From: an uncultured Clostridia bacterium
GTDB lineage: Bacteria > Bacillota > Clostridia > TANB77 > CAG-508
Direction: 5' to 3'
Assembly (NCBI GenBank): GCA_934101145.1
Contig: CAKOPZ010000006.1
Coordinates: 1-63,586, forward strand
DNA length: 63,586 nt
The notes beneath the pieces were generated by a model, which saw nothing but the letters and a program-made list of their open reading frames with translations, ran no database searches and was not told the origin of the DNA. Position 1 is the stretch's first letter. Each line of letters starts with the position of its first letter. Positions 16,948-27,600 of the stretch are shown here, in pieces. Made by a program: the position numbers and the translations under genes.

Positions 16948-16956
16948 TGGTATAAT
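16948..16956 (+). promoter_or_regulatory. Extended -10 promoter of the two-component operon
   Basis: TGGTATAAT matches the extended -10 consensus TGNTATAAT, 32 bp before the response-regulator start. No good -35 hexamer is present. Confidence 0.55.
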
Positions 16957-16987
16957 AAGTAAGGTAGAGAGGGGTTGTATATTAAAA

Positions 16988-17689
16988 ATGTATAATATTT
17001 TAGTTGTAGATGATGACAAGGAAATTGTAAAGGCAATAGATATTTATCTAAGTAAAGAAGGATATAATATTTTAAAAGCATATAATGGAAAACAAGCTTT
17101 GGAGATATTAAAAGAAAATAAAGATATTCATTTGATTATTTTAGATATTATGATGCCTGAAATGGATGGAATTGAAACAGCAAATACAATAAGAAAAGGC
17201 TCGGCAATTCCAATTATTATGCTTTCTGCAAAATCGGAAGATTATGATAAGATAGAAGGGTTAAATTGCGGGGCGGATGATTATGTAACAAAGCCATTTA
17301 ATCCTCTAGAATTAATTGCAAGAGTTAATTCACAGATAAGAAGATATACTCATCTTGGATCAATTGTACAAAAGGATGAAAAAAATGTCTATCAATCAGG
17401 TGGACTTTGTATAAACGATGAAACGAAAATCGTTACTGTTGATGGTGATGAAGTTAAACTTACACCAACTGAATATAATATTTTGAAATTCTTAACAAAA
17501 AATAAGGGAGTTGTGTATTCTATAGAGCAAATTTATAAAAATGTTTGGGAAGAAGAATGTTATGGGGCAGAAAACATTATTGCTGTACATATAAGACATA
17601 TAAGAGAAAAAATAGAGATTAATCCAAGAGAACCTAAATATTTAAAAGTTATATGGGGTATAGGATATAAAATAGAAAAATTTGATTAA
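16988..17689 (+). CDS. OmpR/PhoB-family response regulator
   Basis: The 233-residue transcription factor has a receiver domain (1-~118) and a winged-helix DNA-binding domain (~135-233). The acidic pocket DDD (8-10), phospho-acceptor Asp53 in LIILDIMMPEMDG, the switch Ser in MLSAKS and Lys in VTKPF are all present. The effector domain starts with LTPTEYNILKFL and ends with VIWGIGYKIE. It resembles VanR-type regulators of cell-envelope responses. The ATG at 16988 follows GAGAGGGG with a long spacer. The kinase gene follows 12 bp later; targets are unknown. Confidence 0.94.
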   Translation: MYNILVVDDDKEIVKAIDIYLSKEGYNILKAYNGKQALEILKENKDIHLIILDIMMPEMDGIETANTIRKGSAIPIIMLSAKSEDYDKIEGLNCGADDYVTKPFNPLELIARVNSQIRRYTHLGSIVQKDEKNVYQSGGLCINDETKIVTVDGDEVKLTPTEYNILKFLTKNKGVVYSIEQIYKNVWEEECYGAENIIAVHIRHIREKIEINPREPKYLKVIWGIGYKIEKFD

Positions 17690-17701
17690 AGGAGTGATTG
17701 T

Positions 17702-19744
17702 ATGCATTGGACAAGAATTGCAAAAGATATATCATATGTTTTAGCACCGATACTTATGGTTGTACTACTTGCGTCTCTTATGAGTGTTGCAGCTGTTTTT
17801 GATTCTGGAAAAATTGATGGAAAAGATTATTATTCATCTACTTGTTTTTCTGACCAATATTTTGAAAGAATATCTGATGAATTAAATAAATTAATTGAAA
17901 TTGATAAAAAAGCAAATATAAGTGTTACAGTGGATGACATGCCATCTGATTTTGCTGATTATTATAATTATTATAACATAAAAACTATGAATTACCAAAA
18001 TGAGCCAATTACATTATACAGCAAACAAGCAGAGGAAAACTTTGTTTATTTGATAGTAGATAATAAAGAAAACAGGGTATATACAAACATAGATTATAGT
18101 GTGTCAGAGGTTTCAATTGATTCATATATAGAAGAAATAAAGGCAAATATGTATAATTGGTCATATGAAAATAATAATGTTGAAACTTCTGTTGAAAAAA
18201 TGAATTTAGAATTAAGCAGCAGACAGTATTTTTTCAAAGATATATTAAAATCAAATAGATATACTGTATATACCGCAATAATGGATGGACTTCCATATTT
18301 TGATGTGTTTTTACGTGAAAAATTGGCTGTATCTATTATCAAAGGATTAAAGGATGTAGCAGTATTTATAATTCCATTTAATACGATTGTACTTCTTGCA
18401 ATGATGCCAATTGTTTTTATTGGAATTGGAAAGAAAAAGGGAAGCAAAGAAATAACACTAAATTTTCTAGATAAAGTACATTTTGAACTTGTAATTGCAT
18501 TTACTTTTTTTGCTATGTTTAGCTTATGTGGTTTATTTTTAAATATAGCAAATAGCATTTCTTCAATATTATCTTTAATATTTTTTGCACTTGCATTACT
18601 TTCAATTTATGTTGGTTTGATAATAATGTTTGAAACAACTGTAAAGAGAATAAAAGCACATAAATTTTGGGAAACAACACTTCTTCATTGGATACTTGAA
18701 AAAATTAAACTTATATTTGATAATATGAAAGTGTCTTTAAAAATAGGAATAATTTTTGCTAGCTTTGTTATTGTAAATTGGCTAATATTTGACTATTCTT
18801 TTAAAAATTCATTTTTATCATTGATTATGCTTTTGAGTTTATATGCAGTAAGTTTTATACTTATATTAAAAAAATGCTTGGCTTATGAAAATATATTTGA
18901 AGCAATCGAAAAAATGTATAATGGTAATAATGACATCAACATGAATGAAAATGAATATAAAGGAAAAGAAAAAGAGGTAGTACATCAATTAAATGACATT
19001 GCAGGGGGACTTGAAAATGCAATAAATGAAAAGATGAAAAGCGAAAGACTTAAAACTGAGCTTATAACTAATGTATCACATGACATAAAGACACCTCTAA
19101 CATCAATCATAAATTATGTGGATTTACTTAAGAAGGAAGATATAAAAAATGAAAAAGTACAAGAATATATAGGAATACTTGATAGTAAATCACAAAGATT
19201 AAAAAAATTAACAGATGATTTGGTTGAAGCTTCTAAAGCGTCATCAGGAAATATTAAACTTGATATGGAAAAATTAGAAGTGAATGAATTGATAAAACAA
19301 GTGTCAGCAGAATTTGATGATAAATATAAAGCAAACGGCTTAGAAGAAATAATTACATATACAAATGAACCTGCGTATATAAAAGCAGATAGCAGGTATA
19401 TGTACAGAGTTTTAGAAAATATGTATTCAAATGTATCAAAATATGCGATGAAAAACACAAGAGTGTACACAGATATATTAAACGAAAATGGAAAGATAAT
19501 TGTCCAAATAAAAAATATATCGAGTCAAAAATTAAATATTAGTGTTGACGAATTAATGCAAAGATTTGTAAGAGGAGATAGTTCAAGAAATACAGAAGGG
19601 AGTGGCCTTGGTCTTTCAATAGCAAATAGCCTAACTAATTTGCAAGGTGGAGAATTTAACATTTATTTAGATGGAGATTTGTTCAAAATAACAATTGTAT
19701 TTGATGAATTAAAAGAAAATAAAATTGAACAGGTAAATTCATAA
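17702..19744 (+). CDS. Membrane sensor histidine kinase
   Basis: This is the kinase partner of the adjacent regulator (680 residues). The N-terminal half has one helix (~10-32), an extracytoplasmic stretch of ~170 residues, then about six further helices (~216-395), an unusually large membrane portion. A dimerisation domain follows with the phospho-acceptor His460 in NVSHDIKTPLTS, and then an ATP-binding domain with the N-box variant MYSNVSKYAM and G-box GSGLGLSIAN. The ATG follows AAAGGAG. The stimulus is unknown; the membrane-rich sensor suggests an envelope or intramembrane signal. Confidence 0.94.
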   Translation: MHWTRIAKDISYVLAPILMVVLLASLMSVAAVFDSGKIDGKDYYSSTCFSDQYFERISDELNKLIEIDKKANISVTVDDMPSDFADYYNYYNIKTMNYQNEPITLYSKQAEENFVYLIVDNKENRVYTNIDYSVSEVSIDSYIEEIKANMYNWSYENNNVETSVEKMNLELSSRQYFFKDILKSNRYTVYTAIMDGLPYFDVFLREKLAVSIIKGLKDVAVFIIPFNTIVLLAMMPIVFIGIGKKKGSKEITLNFLDKVHFELVIAFTFFAMFSLCGLFLNIANSISSILSLIFFALALLSIYVGLIIMFETTVKRIKAHKFWETTLLHWILEKIKLIFDNMKVSLKIGIIFASFVIVNWLIFDYSFKNSFLSLIMLLSLYAVSFILILKKCLAYENIFEAIEKMYNGNNDINMNENEYKGKEKEVVHQLNDIAGGLENAINEKMKSERLKTELITNVSHDIKTPLTSIINYVDLLKKEDIKNEKVQEYIGILDSKSQRLKKLTDDLVEASKASSGNIKLDMEKLEVNELIKQVSAEFDDKYKANGLEEIITYTNEPAYIKADSRYMYRVLENMYSNVSKYAMKNTRVYTDILNENGKIIVQIKNISSQKLNISVDELMQRFVRGDSSRNTEGSGLGLSIANSLTNLQGGEFNIYLDGDLFKITIVFDELKENKIEQVNS

Positions 19745-19750
19745 AAGAAA

Positions 19751-19788
19751 AAAGATTTTAGTATTTTTTTACTAAAATCTTTTTTTTT
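19751..19788 (+). terminator. Rho-independent terminator
   Basis: AAAGATTTTAGTA and TACTAAAATCTTT pair around a T-rich loop, followed by more T. Confidence 0.85.
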
Positions 19789-19806
19789 CTATGAAAGTTA
19801 TAATCT

Positions 19807-20298
19807 TTAACTAAACATTGCACCTACTGCTCCAAATACACCAAGTGAAGCAAGTCCCATAATTATTCCTGCTAAGATAACACCTGTCATAACAGCAATA
19901 ACGCTCTTTTTAAAATCCATATCTAAAAAACTTGCAGCAAGTGTACCAGTCCATGCTCCTGTACCAGGAAGAGGAATACCTACAAATAAAAATAAGGCTA
20001 CATATAATCCTTTTCCAGCTTTTGCTTGCAAAGCTTCTCCACCTTTTTTTCCTTTTTCTAAACAGAATGTAAAAAACTTTCCTATAAATTTTTTATCAGC
20101 ACCCCATTCTAATACTTTTCTTGCAAAAAAGAATATAATTGGAACAGGAAGCATATTTCCTATAATACAAGCTATGTACAATGGAAGAACAGGAAGTGGA
20201 TCACCTAAGATGTTGCTTAATCCAATTGGTATTGCTCCTCTTAATTCTATAAGTGGTACCATTGATACGAAAAATACTAACAAATACTTTTTTAACAT
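19807..20298 (-). CDS. Small multi-drug export family membrane protein (COG2426)
   Basis: The 163-residue protein has four to five hydrophobic helices. The N-terminal VSMVPLIELRGAIPIGL and the central VGIPLPGTGAWTGTLAA are the hallmark motifs of the Sm_multidrug_ex (COG2426) family. Despite the name, transport function is not established for most members. The ATG at 20298 is chosen because GAGAGG precedes it; an in-frame TTG 30 bases further upstream lacks a site. It stands alone, converging on the histidine kinase gene. Confidence 0.88.
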   Translation of the reverse strand: MLKKYLLVFFVSMVPLIELRGAIPIGLSNILGDPLPVLPLYIACIIGNMLPVPIIFFFARKVLEWGADKKFIGKFFTFCLEKGKKGGEALQAKAGKGLYVALFLFVGIPLPGTGAWTGTLAASFLDMDFKKSVIAVMTGVILAGIIMGLASLGVFGAVGAMFS

Positions 20299-20395
20299 AA
20301 ATAAAATTCCTCTCTTTTTTATATTCAACGATAATAATTTTACTATACATGAAAAATAAAAGCAAGAAATTATAGTAAATTTTATATAAAATTGG

Positions 20396-20425
20396 TTGAC
20401 AAGCCTAGATTAAAAAGTGTATAAT
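20396..20425 (+). promoter_or_regulatory. rpoB promoter
   Basis: Perfect TTGACA (20396-20401), an 18-bp spacer and perfect TATAAT (20420-20425) sit about 345 bp before rpoB, which implies a long untranslated leader. Confidence 0.8.
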
Positions 20426-20431
20426 AAACAT

Positions 20432-20771
20432 AGTATTGGATATTTTGATTTAATGGGTAAATATCCGAAAAAAACGATGAAGGATGGTTAATATAATATT
20501 GATCAAGTATATTAACAAATTTTAAATGATAGTAACATGAGAAAAGTTAAGTTGGTAAAAAATGAGAGATTACCGACCTAACTTTTTACGGCTATTTTCA
20601 CATTGTTATGTAAATTTGAAAAGAAGAGGAATTGATATATAATTTACGCAAAAGTAAGTAGAAAGGGAGCAGGGACTATTTGGTTTTGCAGATGAATTTT
20701 ATATACAAGAAGGACTTCTTTTTGATGAATATATATTTTTTTCTGCTTAATCTTATTTAGGGGTGATTTTT
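20432..20771 (+). promoter_or_regulatory. Long structured 5' leader of rpoB
   Basis: About 340 nt of leader contains no convincing gene but three hairpin regions. The first is GGATATTT/AAATATCC (20438-20466). The second is a large domain (20533-20608) in which TAACATG.GAAAA pairs with TTTTCACATTGTTA around an inner 16-bp stem (20543-20558 with 20570-20585, one mismatch), with AAAATGAGAGA as loop. The third is the purine-loop hairpin listed separately. rplJ and rplL, which normally sit here, are absent. The leader probably controls RNA polymerase synthesis; the mechanism and ligand are unknown. Confidence 0.6.
20635..20705 (+). promoter_or_regulatory. Hairpin with 30-nt purine-rich loop before rpoB
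   Basis: An imperfect A/T-rich stem (20635-20653 with 20684-20705) encloses a 30-nt loop (20654-20683) containing AGAAAGGGAGCAGGGACTA. A hairpin of the same form, with the same loop size and the shared string GGAGCAGGG, precedes rpoC. It lies about 65 nt before the rpoB start. Confidence 0.55.
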
Positions 20772-23700
20772 TTGGTAAAAGACATTAAACACGAGAAATG
20801 TACTCGTAAGACTTTTGCAAAAATCGGCGATTCAATCGAAATGCCAAATTTAATTCAAGTCCAAAAAGATTCTTACGAATGGTTCGTAGAAGAAGGACTA
20901 GGAGAAATCTTAAAAGATATTTCTCCAATTATCGATTATTCAGGAAATTTAGTTCTTGAATTTCTAGATTATTACATGGAAGAAAAAACTAAATACACAT
21001 TAGAAGAAGCAAAAGAGAGAGATGCGACTTATTCTACAAGATTACACGTAAAGGTAAGACTTATCAATCGTGAGACAGGAGAAATAAAAGAACAAGTTAT
21101 TTATCTTGGAGATTTTCCACTTATGACAGATAGTGGTACTTTTGTTATAAATGGTGCAGAGAGAGTTGTTGTAAGCCAATTGGTACGTTCACCTGGCTGT
21201 TACTATGCATCTGATTATGACAAAACTGGTAAAAAAATCTATACATCAACAGTTATGCCAATTAGAGGTGCTTGGATAGAGTATGAGACAGATGCAAATG
21301 ATGTATTTTATGCAAGAGTTGATAGAACAAGAAAAATACCAGTAACTTGTTTACTTAGAGCACTTGGAGTTATTACAGATGAGCAGATAACAGAATTATT
21401 TGGAGAAAGTCCAAAAATTGCTGCAACAATTCAAAAAGATCCAATTAAAACTCAAGAAGAAGCTTTGATTGAGATTTACAAAAAGTTAAGACCAGGCGAA
21501 CTTCCAACAGTTGATGCTGCAAGAAATTTATTTAATGGATTATTCTTTGATCCAAGAAGATATGATTTAGCAAAAGTTGGAAGATACAAATTCAACAAAA
21601 AGCTTAGCCTTGCTACAAGAATTACAGGCAGGGTAGCATATGAAGATATTATGGATGCTACAACAGGAGAGGTTTTAGCAGAAAAAGATAGTGTTATTAC
21701 TGCAGATGTAGCAGAGGCTATTCAAAATGCGGGAATTAACATTGTAGATGTTAAAGTTGATGATAAAAAAGTAAGAATTATAGGAAATGGAACTGTAAAT
21801 ATTCATGAATATTTACCTACAGTAGATGTTTCTGACTTACATATAAAAGAATATGTAAATCTTGATGTATTAAAATCAATTGTTGAAAATACAGAAGAAA
21901 AAGATTTACATGATGCTATAAAAGAAAGAATGGAAGAATTAATACCAAAACATGTAACAACAGAGGATATAATTGCTTCTATTAGCTATTTATTAAACCT
22001 AGATTATGGCCTTGGAAAAGTTGATGATATTGACCATTTAGGTAATAGACGTATTCGTTGCGTTGGAGAACTTTTACAAAATCAATTTAGAATTGGTTTA
22101 ACAAGACTTGAAAGAGTTGTAAGAGAAAGAATGACAATTCAAGACTTAGATGTTGTAACACCACAAACTTTAATTAACACAAAACCAATTACATCATCTA
22201 TTAGAGAATTTTTTGGAAGTTCTCAATTGTCACAATTCATGGATCAAACAAACCCACTTTCAGAGTTAACACATAAAAGAAGAATTTCAGCATTAGGACC
22301 TGGTGGTCTTTCTCGTGAAAGAGCGGGATTCGAAGTTAGAGATATTCACTATACTCACTATGGTAGATTATGTCCAGTTGAATCTCCAGAAGGACCAAAT
22401 ATTGGACTTATATCTGCACTTTCATCATTTGCTATTATTGATGAATATGGATTTATCGAAACTCCATATAGAAAAGTTGTTGATGGTGTTGTTACAGATG
22501 AAGTTGTATATATGCCAGCTGATGAAGAGGATAAATATGTTATTGCTCAAGCATCAGAGCCACTAGATGAAAACAATAGATTTGTAAAAGATAGAATTAG
22601 AGTTAGAATTAGAGAAGAAATTACACTTGCAGACAGAGATAAAGTTAATTTTGTAGACGTATCTCCAAAACAATTAGTTTCTGTTGCAGCTGCAATGATT
22701 CCTTTCTTGGAGCATGATGACGTAAAACGTTCTTTGATGGGTTCTAACATGCAACGTCAAGCTGTTCCACTACTTATGCCAGAATCTCCAATTGTTGGTA
22801 CAGGTATGGAATATAGAGCTGCAAAAGACTCTGGAACTACTGTTACTGCTAAAAATGCAGGTGTTGTTGAAAGAGTTACTGCAGAAGAGATTATTATAAG
22901 AAACAGCAAGGATGAACTTGACAAATACAAATTAAGAAAATTCAAAAGAACAAATGGTGGAACATGTATTAATCAAAGACCAGTTGTTGTTAGAGGAGAA
23001 AGAGTTAAGGAGGGAGACCTTATTGCTGATGGTCCATCTACAAAAGATGGAGAAATGGCACTTGGTAGAAATGTTTTAATAGCATTTACTACATGGGAAG
23101 GTTATAACTACGAGGATGCTGTTCTAATTAATGAAAGACTTGTAAAAGAAGATGTTTATACATCAATTCATATTGAAGAATATGACTGCGAATGTAGAGA
23201 TACAAAACTTGGACCAGAGGAAATCACAAGAGATATACCAAATGTTGGTGATGATGGTCTAAAAGACTTAGATGAAAATGGAATTATAAGAATTGGTGCT
23301 GAAGTAAGACCTGGAGATATTCTAGTTGGAAAAGTTACTCCAAAGGGAGAAACAGAACTTACAGCAGAAGAAAGATTACTTCGTGCTATATTTGGAGAAA
23401 AGGCAAGAGAAGTTAGAGATACTTCACTTCGTGTACCACATGGAGAAGGCGGAACAATTGTAGATATTAAAGTATTTACAAGAGATAATTCAGATGAATT
23501 AGGCCCTGGAGTAAATCAAATTATTCGTTGCTATATAGCTCAAAAGAGAAAAATATCTGTTGGTGATAAAATGGCTGGACGTCATGGTAACAAAGGTGTT
23601 ATTTCAAGAATATTACCAGAAGAAGATATGCCATTTATGCCAGATGGTACACCAGTTGATATAGTTCTAAACCCACTTGGTGTTCCTTCTCGTATGAACC

Positions 23701-24491
23701 TTGGTCAAGTTTTAGAGGTTCACTTAGGTATGGCTGCAAAAGCATTAGGATGGAAAGTTGCAACACCTGTATTTGATGGTGCAACAGACGAAGAAATAAG
23801 AGAGCTATTAAAAGAAGCAGGTCTTCGTGAAGATGGAAAAACAACACTATATGATGGTAGAACAGGTGATGCATTTGATCATCCAGTAACAGTTGGTGTT
23901 ATGTATATGCTTAAACTACACCACTTAGTTGATGATAAAATCCATGCTCGTTCAACAGGACCATACTCACTTGTAACACAACAACCTTTAGGTGGTAAAG
24001 CGCAATTTGGTGGTCAACGTTTCGGTGAGATGGAAGTTTGGGCATTAGAGGCTTATGGTGCTGCATATACATTGCAAGAAATGTTAACAGTTAAATCTGA
24101 CGATGTTGTTGGACGTGTTAAAACATATGAAGCAATTGTTAAAGGTGAAAATGTTCCAGAGCCAGGTGTTCCAGAAGGATTTAAGGTATTAATTAAGGAA
24201 CTTCAATCTTTAGGATTAGATGTAAGATTATTATCAAAAGATAATCAAGAGCTAGAACTTAAAGAAAATATTGATGATGGAATTGATTTTAATATGGATG
24301 ATAAAAAAATCGGAGATTCTGTTGTTGATGAACAAGAACTTAATGATGGATACAGTGAAGAAGAAGCTGTAGAAGCTGATGAAATGGATGAGAATGAATT
24401 ATTTGAAAAGTTCTCAGATGATGATTTAGCGTTAGACATTGATGAAGACTCAGATATAGACTTATTAAGTGATGAAGATATTGATGAATAA
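20772..24491 (+). CDS. rpoB: DNA-directed RNA polymerase subunit beta
   Basis: RpoB forms, with RpoC, the catalytic core of RNA polymerase and holds the rifampicin pocket. About 1239 residues contain the expected blocks: the rifampicin region SSQLSQFMDQTNPLSELTHK with wild-type-like residues, SPEGPNIGLI, and the C-terminal GGKAQFGGQRFGEMEVWALE. An acidic tail of about 80 residues follows the core (from ~1160), with runs of Asp/Glu, as in many Clostridia. The start is taken as TTG at 20772, five bases after AGGGGTGA; a GTG at 20763 lies inside that ribosome site. rpoC follows after 126 bp. rplJL is not upstream. Confidence 0.98.
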   Translation: MVKDIKHEKCTRKTFAKIGDSIEMPNLIQVQKDSYEWFVEEGLGEILKDISPIIDYSGNLVLEFLDYYMEEKTKYTLEEAKERDATYSTRLHVKVRLINRETGEIKEQVIYLGDFPLMTDSGTFVINGAERVVVSQLVRSPGCYYASDYDKTGKKIYTSTVMPIRGAWIEYETDANDVFYARVDRTRKIPVTCLLRALGVITDEQITELFGESPKIAATIQKDPIKTQEEALIEIYKKLRPGELPTVDAARNLFNGLFFDPRRYDLAKVGRYKFNKKLSLATRITGRVAYEDIMDATTGEVLAEKDSVITADVAEAIQNAGINIVDVKVDDKKVRIIGNGTVNIHEYLPTVDVSDLHIKEYVNLDVLKSIVENTEEKDLHDAIKERMEELIPKHVTTEDIIASISYLLNLDYGLGKVDDIDHLGNRRIRCVGELLQNQFRIGLTRLERVVRERMTIQDLDVVTPQTLINTKPITSSIREFFGSSQLSQFMDQTNPLSELTHKRRISALGPGGLSRERAGFEVRDIHYTHYGRLCPVESPEGPNIGLISALSSFAIIDEYGFIETPYRKVVDGVVTDEVVYMPADEEDKYVIAQASEPLDENNRFVKDRIRVRIREEITLADRDKVNFVDVSPKQLVSVAAAMIPFLEHDDVKRSLMGSNMQRQAVPLLMPESPIVGTGMEYRAAKDSGTTVTAKNAGVVERVTAEEIIIRNSKDELDKYKLRKFKRTNGGTCINQRPVVVRGERVKEGDLIADGPSTKDGEMALGRNVLIAFTTWEGYNYEDAVLINERLVKEDVYTSIHIEEYDCECRDTKLGPEEITRDIPNVGDDGLKDLDENGIIRIGAEVRPGDILVGKVTPKGETELTAEERLLRAIFGEKAREVRDTSLRVPHGEGGTIVDIKVFTRDNSDELGPGVNQIIRCYIAQKRKISVGDKMAGRHGNKGVISRILPEEDMPFMPDGTPVDIVLNPLGVPSRMNLGQVLEVHLGMAAKALGWKVATPVFDGATDEEIRELLKEAGLREDGKTTLYDGRTGDAFDHPVTVGVMYMLKLHHLVDDKIHARSTGPYSLVTQQPLGGKAQFGGQRFGEMEVWALEAYGAAYTLQEMLTVKSDDVVGRVKTYEAIVKGENVPEPGVPEGFKVLIKELQSLGLDVRLLSKDNQELELKENIDDGIDFNMDDKKIGDSVVDEQELNDGYSEEEAVEADEMDENELFEKFSDDDLALDIDEDSDIDLLSDEDIDE

Positions 24492-24506
24492 TAAAATAAT
24501 TGAATA

Positions 24507-24580
24507 GTTTTTAAGAAGGTTTAAATTCGACCAAAGGGAATTGCAGGAGCAGGGGATAGAAATTTAAACTTTCTAAAAAC
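24507..24580 (+). promoter_or_regulatory. Hairpin with 30-nt purine-rich loop between rpoB and rpoC
   Basis: A 22-nt arm (24507-24528) pairs almost throughout with 24559-24580 (three single-base offsets). The 30-nt loop (24529-24558) contains CCAAAGGGA and GCAGGAGCAGGGGATA. It parallels the rpoB leader hairpin. No T-run follows, so it is not a terminator; it lies about 37 nt before the rpoC start. Confidence 0.6.
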
Positions 24581-24617
24581 AACCTAAAAATATAATCGGG
24601 GGAGGCTGAATCCAAGA

Positions 24618-27600
24618 GTGGACGAATTAGAAGTTTTTGATAAAATTAAAATAGGATTAGCATCAGATGAAAAAGTAAGAGAATGGTCAAAAGGCGAAGT
24701 TAAAAAGCCTGAAACTATCAATTACAGGACATTAAAACCAGAAAGAGATGGTCTATTTTGTGAGAGAATATTTGGACCAACTAAAGATTGGGAATGTCAT
24801 TGTGGAAAATATAAAAGGGTAAGATATAAAGGAATAGTTTGTGATCGCTGTGGTGTAGAGGTTACAAAGTCAAAAGTTAGACGTGAAAGAATGGGACATA
24901 TAGAGCTTGCAGCTCCTGTTGCTCATATTTGGTATTTTAAAGGTATTCCAAGTAGAATAGCTTTAATGCTAGATGTTTCACCAAGAAATCTAGAAAAAGT
25001 TATTTATTTTGCTTCATATATTGTTGTAGATAAAGGTACAACAGATTTAATGAAAGCACAAGTTTTAACAGAAAAAGAATTTCATGATGCAGAAGAAAAA
25101 TATGGTAGAGGTTCTTTTACAGCTAAAATGGGTGCAGAAGCAATTAGAACATTACTAGAAGAGATAGACCTTGATAAATTATCTGAAAGTTTAAGAAGAG
25201 ATTTAGAAAAGGCAAGTGAGCAAAAAAGAGCAAAACTTGTAAAAAGATTAGATACAGTAGAATCATTTAGATTATCAGAAAACCGCCCAGAATGGATGGT
25301 TATGAATGTTGTTCCTGTAATTCCACCAGAATTAAGACCAATGGTTCAACTTGATGGTGGTAGATTTGCAACATCAGATTTAAATGATTTATACAGAAGA
25401 GTTATAAATAGAAATAACAGATTAAAAAGATTATTAGAATTAGGTGCTCCAGAGATTATTGTAAGAAATGAAAAAAGAATGTTACAAGAATCTGTAGATG
25501 CATTGATTGATAATGGTAGACGTGGAAGACCTGTTACAGGTGCTGGAAACAGACCTTTAAAATCTTTATCAGATTTATTAAAAGGAAAACAAGGTAGATT
25601 CCGTCAAAACCTACTAGGTAAACGTGTTGACTATTCAGGACGTTCAGTTATCGTTGTAGGACCAGAGTTAAAAATATATCAATGTGGTGTGCCAAAAGAA
25701 ATGGCAGTTGAGCTATTTAAACCATTTGTAATGAAAGAACTTGTAGGACGTGGTATTGCACACAATATAAAAAATGCAAAAAGAATGGTAGAAAGATTAC
25801 GTCCAGAAGTATGGGATATATTAGAGGAGGTTATAAAGGACCATCCTGTAATGTTAAATCGTGCTCCAACACTACATAGACTTGGTATTCAAGCATTTGA
25901 ACCAGTTTTAGTAGAAGGTAGAGCAATCAAACTTCACCCACTTGTTTGTACAGCTTTCAATGCTGATTTTGATGGTGACCAAATGGCTATTCACCTTCCA
26001 TTATCTCCAGAGGCACAAGCAGAAGCAAGATATTTAATGCTTTCTGTAAATAACTTGTTAAAACCACAAGATGGTAAACCAGTTACAGTACCTACACAAG
26101 ATATGATTCTAGGCGCATATTACCTAACAATGGATGTTGAGGGAGAACCTGGAGAAGGAACATATTTTACATCTCCTGATGAAGCTGTTATGGCATATGC
26201 AAACCATCAATTAGGAATGCATGCAAAAATATATGTAAGAATTACTAAAGAGATTGATGGTGAATTAAAGAGCAAGAAAGTTCAAACTACAGTTGGTAGA
26301 TTAATATACAATGAGGGAATTCCTCAAGACTTAGGTTTTGTTGATAGAACAAATCCAGATACAATGTTTGATCCAGAACTTAACTTTACAGTTATGAAGA
26401 AAAATCTTGGAAAAATCATTGCAAAATGTATAAATGTACATGGATTAAGCAAAACAGCAGAACTACTAGATTATATTAAATCTACAGGATATAAATATTC
26501 TACAATAGCTGGTATGACAGTTTCTGTAGATGACGTAAAAGTGCCACCTGCAAAAGCTAAAATACTTGAAGATGCTAATGTAGAGGTAGATAAGGTAGCA
26601 AAACAATATAGACGTGGTTTAATAACAGATACAGAAAGATACAATTCAGTTATAAAAATTTGGGAGAAAGCAACAGACAAAGTTACAGAAGCTATGAAAG
26701 ATAACTTTGATAGATTAAACCCAGTTTACATGATGTCTGAATCAGGGGCCAGAGGTAATATAAACCAATTAAGACAAATTGCAGGTATGCGTGGTCTTAT
26801 GGCTAGTACAACAGGTAAAACAGTAGAGATACCTATTACATCATCATTTAGAGAGGGACTAGATGCTCTAGAGTACTTTATTTCTGCACATGGTGCTAGA
26901 AAGGGACTAGCAGATACAGCTTTAAGAACAGCCGATTCTGGATACTTAACAAGAAGACTTGTTGATGTTTCACAAGATATTATCGTAAGAGAACATGACT
27001 GTGGAACTCATGAAGGAATTGAAGTTGCTGATATCAAAGATGGTAACCAAACAGTTGAAAAATTAGCAGAGAGATTACTTGGTAGATATCCACTTGAAGA
27101 TGTTATCGATCCTAATACAAACGAAGTTATTGTTGATACAAATACACTTATAACAGAAAATATTGCAGACAAAATTGTTGCTGCAGGCATTGAAAAAGTT
27201 AAGGTACGTTCAGTACTTGGCTGTAGAACAAGTCATGGTGTTTGTGCAAAATGTTATGGTATGGGTCTTGCAACACGTGAAGAAGTTAATATTGGTGAAT
27301 CTGTAGGTATTATAGCGGCTCAATCAATTGGTGAGCCTGGTACACAGCTTACAATGAGAACAATTCACTCTGGTGGTGTAGCTGGTGTAGCAGATATTAC
27401 ACAGGGTCTTCCAAGGGTTGAAGAGCTATTTGAAGCTAGAAAACCAAAGGGTCTTGCAATTATATCTGAGATTGATGGTACTGTAAAAATATCAGAAGAA
27501 AAATCAATGAAACAGGTTGCAGTTATATCAAAGAATGATGCTAAAACATATGTTATTCCATTTGGATCAAAACTACGTGTTAAAGATGGGGATACAGTTG

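Noticed and set aside
20533..20608. L10 leader in front of rpoB
   Set aside because: rplJ is absent and I could not match the conserved L10-leader sequence by eye; left as an unassigned structured leader.
20763..20771. GTG at 20763 as the rpoB start
   Set aside because: It overlaps the AGGGGTGA ribosome site; TTG at 20772 has correct spacing.
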